Shown here one piece after another: positions 1-6,500 of a stretch of 12,211 bases of DNA (position 1 is its first letter; every line of letters starts with the position of its first letter). A program made the translations under genes and the position numbers. This DNA comes from Stramenopiles sp. TOSAG23-3 (lineage: Eukaryota > Sar): the NCBI GenBank assembly GCA_900128585.1, contig LT642699.1, forward strand, positions 1-12,211, in the 5' to 3' direction. A model generated the notes under the pieces. That model was not told the origin of the DNA, searched no databases, and worked only from the letters and a program-made list of their open reading frames with translations.

Positions 1-130
1 TACTTAATATAATATTAATATACTTAATATTGATAGGATATAATAAATGCTATTATTTAATACTGACCAGTCAACCAATCCCCAAAAAAAGAAAAAAGAA
101 GAAATCGCCAAATAATAAAAAATAAAAAAA

Positions 131-150
131 AAAATAAAATAAAATAAAAT
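131..150. repeat. (AAAAT)4 tandem repeat
   Basis: Four perfect copies of AAAAT follow a run of A. This is a simple-sequence repeat in the AT-rich 5' flank of the giant gene. Confidence 0.9.
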
Positions 151-181
151 AGTAATAATAATTACATCAACGACGACGCAA

Positions 182-196
182 GAAGAAGAAGAAGAA
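182..196. repeat. (GAA)5 microsatellite
   Basis: Five perfect GAA units lie within a longer purine-only stretch that continues to about 201. Similar AAGAAG clusters recur near 222-235 and in the other AT-rich spacer near 10553-10563, so purine tracts are a general property of the spacers here. Confidence 0.9.
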
Positions 197-253
197 AGAA
201 GCGCAGTGAATCCAACAAAAAAAGAAGAAACAAGAATGACAAAGTGACAACGA

Positions 254-277
254 CAAATTCAAATTCAAATTCAAATT
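254..277. repeat. (CAAATT)4 hexanucleotide repeat
   Basis: Four exact tandem copies of CAAATT are followed by a degenerate half copy and a TTTAAATTTA palindromic tail to 290. It lies about 250 bp upstream of the giant gene's ATG. It could be a plain microsatellite or a cluster of regulatory sites; nothing in the sequence decides this. Confidence 0.9.
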
Positions 278-432
278 CAATTTAAATTTAGTACACATAC
301 ATCTATTTGTATGCATAATTAATAATTAATTGGAAGTACATAAATACGAAAGGTTTCATTATTCTCCTGGGAGAACGAACGTTACTGCATATTTCACAGA
401 TCGGTCGTTCGATAGATTGATACATAGTTTTA

Positions 433-506
433 GTTAGTGGGCAAGGGTCTCTCCATCTCTCCGCCCATCCTTCATTTTCTTCCAACCTTTCGTTGGTTTC
501 TTATAG
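433..506 (+). other. possible 74-nt leader intron (GT-AG)
   Basis: A donor-like GTTAGT at 433-438 is followed by a long pyrimidine-rich stretch (450-502) that ends in a TTCTTATAG acceptor at 498-506. The ATG of the giant gene lies 18 nt after the acceptor. The whole segment has the shape of a short 5'-UTR intron. It could equally be an unspliced pyrimidine-rich leader, so this is an inference from splice-site-like sequence only. Confidence 0.25.
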
Positions 507-524
507 TAGTTCATCGTGCCCCCA

Positions 525-3500
525 ATGCCCACGCCGAAAGTGCCGAACGGGCCGGCCGCCCTCTACCATGGCGACACCCCGTGCCCGTGCTCGTTCGATT
601 TATTCAACCCGGACGACCTGTCCATTTTGCGCTGCCTGGACGACTTTAGCGTCACCAGCAACGAGACCGGCGAAATGGTCGGCTTGATGTCGATCCAAGG
701 CTCCAGCAGCGGACAGAACTTGAGGGCCAACGTTCGGGCCAACGGAGCGTACAGGGTCTTCCCGCTGCGGTCGGCCGTGCCGCCGCTCTTGACCGCCGGC
801 GAGTGGGTGGCCGTCCTGACGCGCGTCGCGGCGAGCGCGTGCGCGGAGGCCTTTCGGGACCCTCCGCAGGCGGCGGACTGCCCAGACTACGCCAGCTTCG
901 TCGAGGAGCCGATGGGCCTCGGCGAGCTGTTGAAAGGGCTCAAAGAGGGCCGGTACCGGAGCGAGGACGAAACGCTGTTCGTAGAGTACTGGGACGTCGC
1001 GTCCGTGGAGTCGAGCAAACGGCCGGTGGCGATGCAGTTTTTGTTGGATTTGAACCTGCTGTGGGCCAACTGCCGGTCCTACTACTGCATGGGGAGGACG
1101 CTCGGGGCAGGGGAGTGCGAGGCGATGAACGGCAAGGCCGACGAGCTCGAGGCGGTGACGACGAGGCTGGTGCTGGAAGCCTGGGCCTCCAAGAAGGCCG
1201 GGAGGAAGGCGCTCGCCGAGAACGACCGCAGTGCAGCAATGAAGGAGGTAATAGACGCGATGGTGGGCGACCCGTTTTGCGCGGCGTTTTTGGCACCCGT
1301 GGACCCCAAGGCCCTCGGCCTTACGGACTACTTCAAGGTCGTCGCGCGCCCGATGGACCTCGGGACCGTGCGGAAGAAGGTGCTCGCGTCGGCGTACGCG
1401 TCCTGCAACGCCTTTGCGGAGGACGTGCGGCTGATTTTTGAGAACTGCTGCCGGTACAACGCCGCAGGGTCGGAAATATGGTGCGTGGCGCGCATCATCT
1501 TGCAGCGGTTTGAACGGGCGCTTTTGGCGGTGTTTGGCCCGGGCGCGGAGGGCGCGTGCGACACCTTTTTTCTGGGGGGGGGGCGCCGGGCCGACGGGCC
1601 AGGCCACCGCGTTTTTGCAGCCCGGGGCGTGCATCCCCAAGGTCGCGCAGGACACCGTCGATTTTCAAAAGGGCCGCGGCGGCACGGCGAGGCGATGGCT
1701 AAAGTCCAGCGAGGGGGTATTTTATTCCATTTTTGACACCCGCCGCCGCCCGTCCACGGCCGCGCTTCGCCCCTCGACCGAGTACGCGCCGCACTTCGAA
1801 GCGAGCGCGGCCGGCGCGGCATTTCTGGCGGCCCTGAAGAGCCTTCTGCTGGAAGACGGCGCGGTGAAAGTGGACGCGACGTCAAAATCCGGCCGCTCCC
1901 TGAAGAGCAAAAAGAAAAACGCCCAATTATTCGTGGAGCAAGCATTGAGCGTGGCCGGAACGGACCAGTCGTTCCTAGAGTCGTACGGGGACTTGGTCGC
2001 GTCCCAGGTTCGATTGTTTCCGCCGCCGCTGAACACGGCGCACAAGACGGCGCACTACATCTTCTCGTTGGCCACGGTGCTGGGCAAGCGGAAAGTGCAA
2101 TGGAACGAAGCACGGGAGGCAAAGAAGCTGGCGGACGCAGCGAAGCGGCAAAAAAAGGAAGCCGAGGCCGAGAGAAAGAGGCAGGAGAAAGAGCGGCTGA
2201 AGCTGGAGCGGGAGAAGGCGAAGCAGGCGCTGAAACAAGAGCGGGAGGCGAAGAAGAAAGGAAAGGAGGAGCAGAAGAAGAAAGAACGAGAGGAGAAACA
2301 GCGCCGGTCAAAGGAAAAAGCGTTAGAGGCAAAGATGAAAAAGGAGCTTGCTGCCCAAAAGAAATCTCCTAACAAGCCCAAAATGACCATAAAATTATCA
2401 ATCAAGGGAAGAAAAGCGACGAGGGCAGCGACACCGGCGAAACAGGCGGCCCCGAAAGATTTGCGAGACCCGTTCGACGATTTGGTCATTCTGGAAAAGT
2501 TAGAGAAAGACACGACGGCCACTGCCCAGCCTTTCCCCACCCCCGGCGCCTTGTCCTTGTGGATCGACCCTACCATCGCCGGGGACAACCGCACTACCGG
2601 GGCCTTGAGGACGGAGAGTTCGATATCGGCCCATGCGCGGAAGCACGCGGGAGATTTGAACAAGTTCATCGGCGTCCGAAAACTTAGGAAAGACGAAAAA
2701 GTTGGGCAACCCGCTGTACTGCAAAAAGAAACGTCGCAGCAAAACAAGTGGTTGGCGGAAATCTTTGTCGGAACGTACGCAAGATCCCTTGGCACGTTCC
2801 CGACGGCAACGGAGGCAGCACGGGCCTATGACCGTGCGGCCTTGATCCACCTTCCGAAACGTTCGCCTTTGAACTTTGACGAGCCCGACTACCTGGACGA
2901 GGAAGGCATGTTTGGGGTTACGACGGTCTCCCTCCTTCCAAACAGGCGCAATGACGCAAAGACCTCGGGCAACGGGATTCGACTGTCGAAGCACGCGGCA
3001 AAGAAACCGCCTTATGTAAAACTTAATGTCCACCCGTCCATGCTGTGGTCATTTGTCCATGTATGCGAATCTTTTAACTTGTTCCACCAGGCGCTAAAAA
3101 TCAAAAAGGTCCAGCTCGGGGATCTGGTGTCAGCTGTTTATTTGCATCACTCGTACGACTGCGCAAACAAGAGAAACACGGACATTGTGCGGCGTGGGTC
3201 GTACCTAATAGCGCAGTTGCATATATCATTGCTACGGGCAATTTTTATGGAGCAAAGGACGAGCCAAAAAGGTGTGTTTTCGGCTGTTGCCCAGGCCAAG
3301 CTGAAGAAGCGAAGGGGCGTGGACACGGCGCAGAGGTGGGCGTACCGGCGGGCGTTGAACGAACACTACGACCTTGAAAGCGGAATAAACGGATCTGTTG
3401 GGTTTCTTGACGTTTCAAACAGCGATGAAGGGCCACGTTTGAGTGTGCCCCTGAAACCGTCCGATAAGTCGACCGCCCAGAGCACAGCGAAGAGGGCCAC

Positions 3501-6500
3501 CCTCCTGAAAGAAAGCAACATAACGGCGGAGTGGGTGCTCCCCAGCGCAAAATTCCACGTTTTTACGGATCCAGCGGAGCCTTTGGACATCACGTGGCGG
3601 CGCACGAATGCCTCGTTTGCTGTCAGTTTGCGAGCGTTCTTCGATGCCCGGGGCATGACGTTGGGAAAGGCGCCCATTCTCGCAAAAATCCCCTTTGACA
3701 TGTACAAGTTGTATTCGTGGGTGGTTAGCAAGGGGGGCTACAAGATGTTTGCTCAAAAGTCCATGTGGAAAGAAGTGGGCCCGCACTTACAAAATTACGT
3801 TGAAAGCAACGCGCAAGCGCCTTACATTATTGCCAGACTGTACCAAAAATACCTGGCGCATTACGAAGAGTATTTCAACGAAGGGCACGGCAAAGTAAAG
3901 CCCGGGGTACCTTTGTACGGCGTGAAAGACTTCAAAGGAGCCCCGATCGGGGAGGTGCTTACCAAAACCATTGTTCGCCCCAGCTCACCTGGAAAGGTTA
4001 ACGGTACGGCGCCCGCCGGTGGTTCTCAAGGGAACGTTGCCGTCGAGGTGAAGCGCGAGCCCGAGCCAAAGGTCAAGGAAGATGTGGCTCCCAAAGTGAA
4101 GGAAACGAGCCAATCGGCGAAGAAGAAAACACAGACGACATATGACCTAGATTCTATCCCGGTGTTTGCATCGACTATTTTGAATGCACAAACCTGGACC
4201 AGTATACTGTCGTGCTTTGTGGAAGACATGGTGTACCTCTCCAAAGACGAAGATTTTTTGTCTGTGCCGGACAAAGAAGACATCGACCGGGAAATGTCTT
4301 TGCTGAACGAGTCTGCATTTGGAGAAACCCTCGAAGCAGCCGAAGGCCCGTCGAAGTTTCGGCTGAACGCAAAAACCAGAGCAGCGCTGGGAAAAGTGGA
4401 GTATTTGTGCTACGAACCAGCCTTTGGCGGCGCCCTCAACCCCGAAACGGACCAAAGCCTCTGTTACGGTGGACCCATAGACCAGTGCGAACAGCTGCTT
4501 AAGTCAATGATCATGCACCCTGTCTCGCAAATATTTTTTGACACAGCAGAGGGCCACCGTAGGTACCATTTGGAAACGAAGAAGCCGATGGATTTACAGA
4601 CGGTATGGAACTTGTTCAAGGCCGGGTACTACTTTACCCCGCACGGGGGCTTGAAACATGCTAAATTCGAAGAAGATATGGCGTTGATATGGTCGACGTG
4701 GAAGGCCTTTGATGCCGGGGAAAATTTTGCCCGGTGGCAGCAAGCCGATGAGTTCGAGAAAGTGTTCAAACGAAAGTGGGAGCCGATAAAGGCTCTCTGC
4801 ATAAGCCACGAAAAGGCGCACTTAGGCTGTGCGCTTCCCGGCGACCGAGTCATGACCCCGTACGGAGTGGGAACGTTCGTAACGTCACACGACAACCACT
4901 TGAAAGCGATCGTGGAGCTGGACTGGGAACTCGCGAACGGAATTCATCCTACCATGTATTGTAAAGTCAACCTATTGAGCGTGTTGCCGAATCCTAGGCC
5001 CGCACTCTCCAGTTTTGAAGATCCTGACAACTGGTATGGGACCAAGGTCAAGTTGCAGGAAAGTCACGGTGTGACTCCCTCTAAAGTCGGAATGGTCGGG
5101 ACGATCGTAGACGCGGGAAAAATGTCACACGGGTGGCGGAATATCAAGCTTGACGTGGATGGGACCGTGGTGACATGGCGCCTGTCGGCGCTGGAAGTTT
5201 TGGGCAAAGACTCCGAGCAGACCGAAACTGATAAGCCGCTGCAGACGGTGGGCGCAACCGGGGAAAACCCAGAAGCTGGGATCGATGCAATGGACGTGAA
5301 AGCGTTCAATGTACGAAGTACGTTCTACACCAGAATGGGCAAGAATGTGCACTCGTCGATGAAGAACGTTGCCCCTGCCGACCTCGCCAAGGCTTTGAAG
5401 AAAAAAGAGTACAGTGAAATAGTACCCGAAAAGCGCATTTCAATCCTATCGTACCTCTGCGATACGCTGCTGGGCTGCTCTACCGTCCGGGAACTGATCA
5501 AAAGCGATCTCGAACATGCGGCCCGACGGCGAGAGCGAAAAGAAGAGAGTAGCAGCGAAGAGGAGAGCAGCGAAGAAGAAGGGGACAGCAGCAGCAGTGA
5601 CAGCAGCGGGGACGAAGACAGCGATGGAGGGGACACGAAGAAATCACCCAGTGCTAAACGAAAGGAGGCAGCGCCCAAATCGGAAATTACAAAAGTTTCC
5701 AGCACGAAGCTATTGTTTCGAGGACCCGCGCGCGCCCCAAAGGCCCCGGTATCGTACAAGCAAAGCATTTCACCTGTAAAGTCAGCAGGGAAACGGCAGC
5801 AGGCCCCGAAGAAGATGACGAAAGCCGAACTGCGAATGACGCAGCAAGATCTGTCCGCGTTGAAACGAAAAGTGTCAAAATTTGAACGGAGTTACACGGA
5901 CAAAGTAGTAAAGCATGCCCTGGGTAAAGGCCCGAACCCCGGACCCTTTCCCGAGTTTGTGGCGCACGAGGGGAAGACAATTTCCTCGGAAATGTCCGAA
6001 CACGATAAAGTGGCGTATAAAGCGAAATTTCCAAAAATCGCAAAGAAGCAATTGCCGAAAGTTAGCAGCTCTTTCGTTGACGTTCTTACGATGCACGGTG
6101 TCCAGCCTGGATTAATGTACACTCGGACTTCGTTTGGTACCGTGTGTGACAAAATTTTAGCAGAAATAGTTTTGTCTGTAAAAGCCAAGGAAGACCAAAG
6201 AGCGGTTTTGGACCTGCTCGTTGGACTCCGCAAAGGAAAGTACGGCCTTGAAAATTCTGAATTGAAACTTGATTTCTTGGAAGATGTTCGGCAAACGTTA
6301 GCATCAGTATCCAAGCGTGGCAGAGTTGATTTTCTGGGGCATTTCCTTTTACGCATAGTGCCTCAGCTCGCTGCGCGCAAAAAGCAACACCTGTGGCCAG
6401 GACAGGAGGTGTACTTGTTAGATGCATCTGGAAAGTACGGCAAAATAAGGAAAGCCGTCGTGACCCAGGAAGGGAAGTTTAAACTGCGCGACGGAACGTT

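Larger units (their letters stand above)
1..524. promoter_or_regulatory. AT-rich 5' flank and leader of the giant chromatin gene
   Basis: No coding region is supported here. Positions 1-310 are strongly AT-rich, with A/T homopolymers, short tandem repeats (separate entries) and a 10-base direct repeat (1-10 and 21-30). From about 437 to 524 the plus strand becomes pyrimidine-rich, as in a transcription start and leader region, and it ends at the first ATG of the giant gene at 525. An in-frame TAG at 504-506 closes the frame upstream of that ATG. I see no convincing TATA box that can be told apart from the AT-rich background. Calling this a promoter is an inference from position. Confidence 0.45.

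Noticed and set aside
1-310. Transposon end or terminal inverted repeat in the AT-rich left flank
   Set aside because: Only short direct repeats and microsatellites are seen, with no transposase, target-site duplication or long inverted repeat.
516-524. GTG at 516 as the start of the giant gene
   Set aside because: Domains and gene spacing are eukaryotic, so an ATG start is expected; the first in-frame ATG is at 525.
803-1441. Plus-strand frame of 212 codons overlapping the bromodomains
   Set aside because: The translation is Gly/Arg-rich without any motif; it is an out-of-frame reading of the bromodomain coding sequence.
1438-1575. ATG at 1438 as the start of the giant gene
   Set aside because: The first 46 or so codons from this ATG are an out-of-frame reading of bromodomain 2. 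The real gene begins at 525 and crosses into this frame at the break.
1574-1583. Programmed ribosomal frameshifting at the G10 run
   Set aside because: A +1 event on a pure G-run has no supporting stop codon, pseudoknot or known slippery pattern here; an indel or an intron is simpler.
600-1655. Long minus-strand open frame (351 codons) opposite the N-terminal bromodomains
   Set aside because: It is an antisense shadow caused by high GC with few stop codons; its translation is rich in Arg, Pro and His with no domain, while the plus strand encodes clear bromodomains.
1328-2332. Minus-strand open frame (334 codons), Ser/Pro/Ala/Arg-rich
   Set aside because: It is antisense to the coiled-coil region and to the preceding GC-rich coding sequence; low-complexity composition mirrors the plus-strand Lys/Glu codons.
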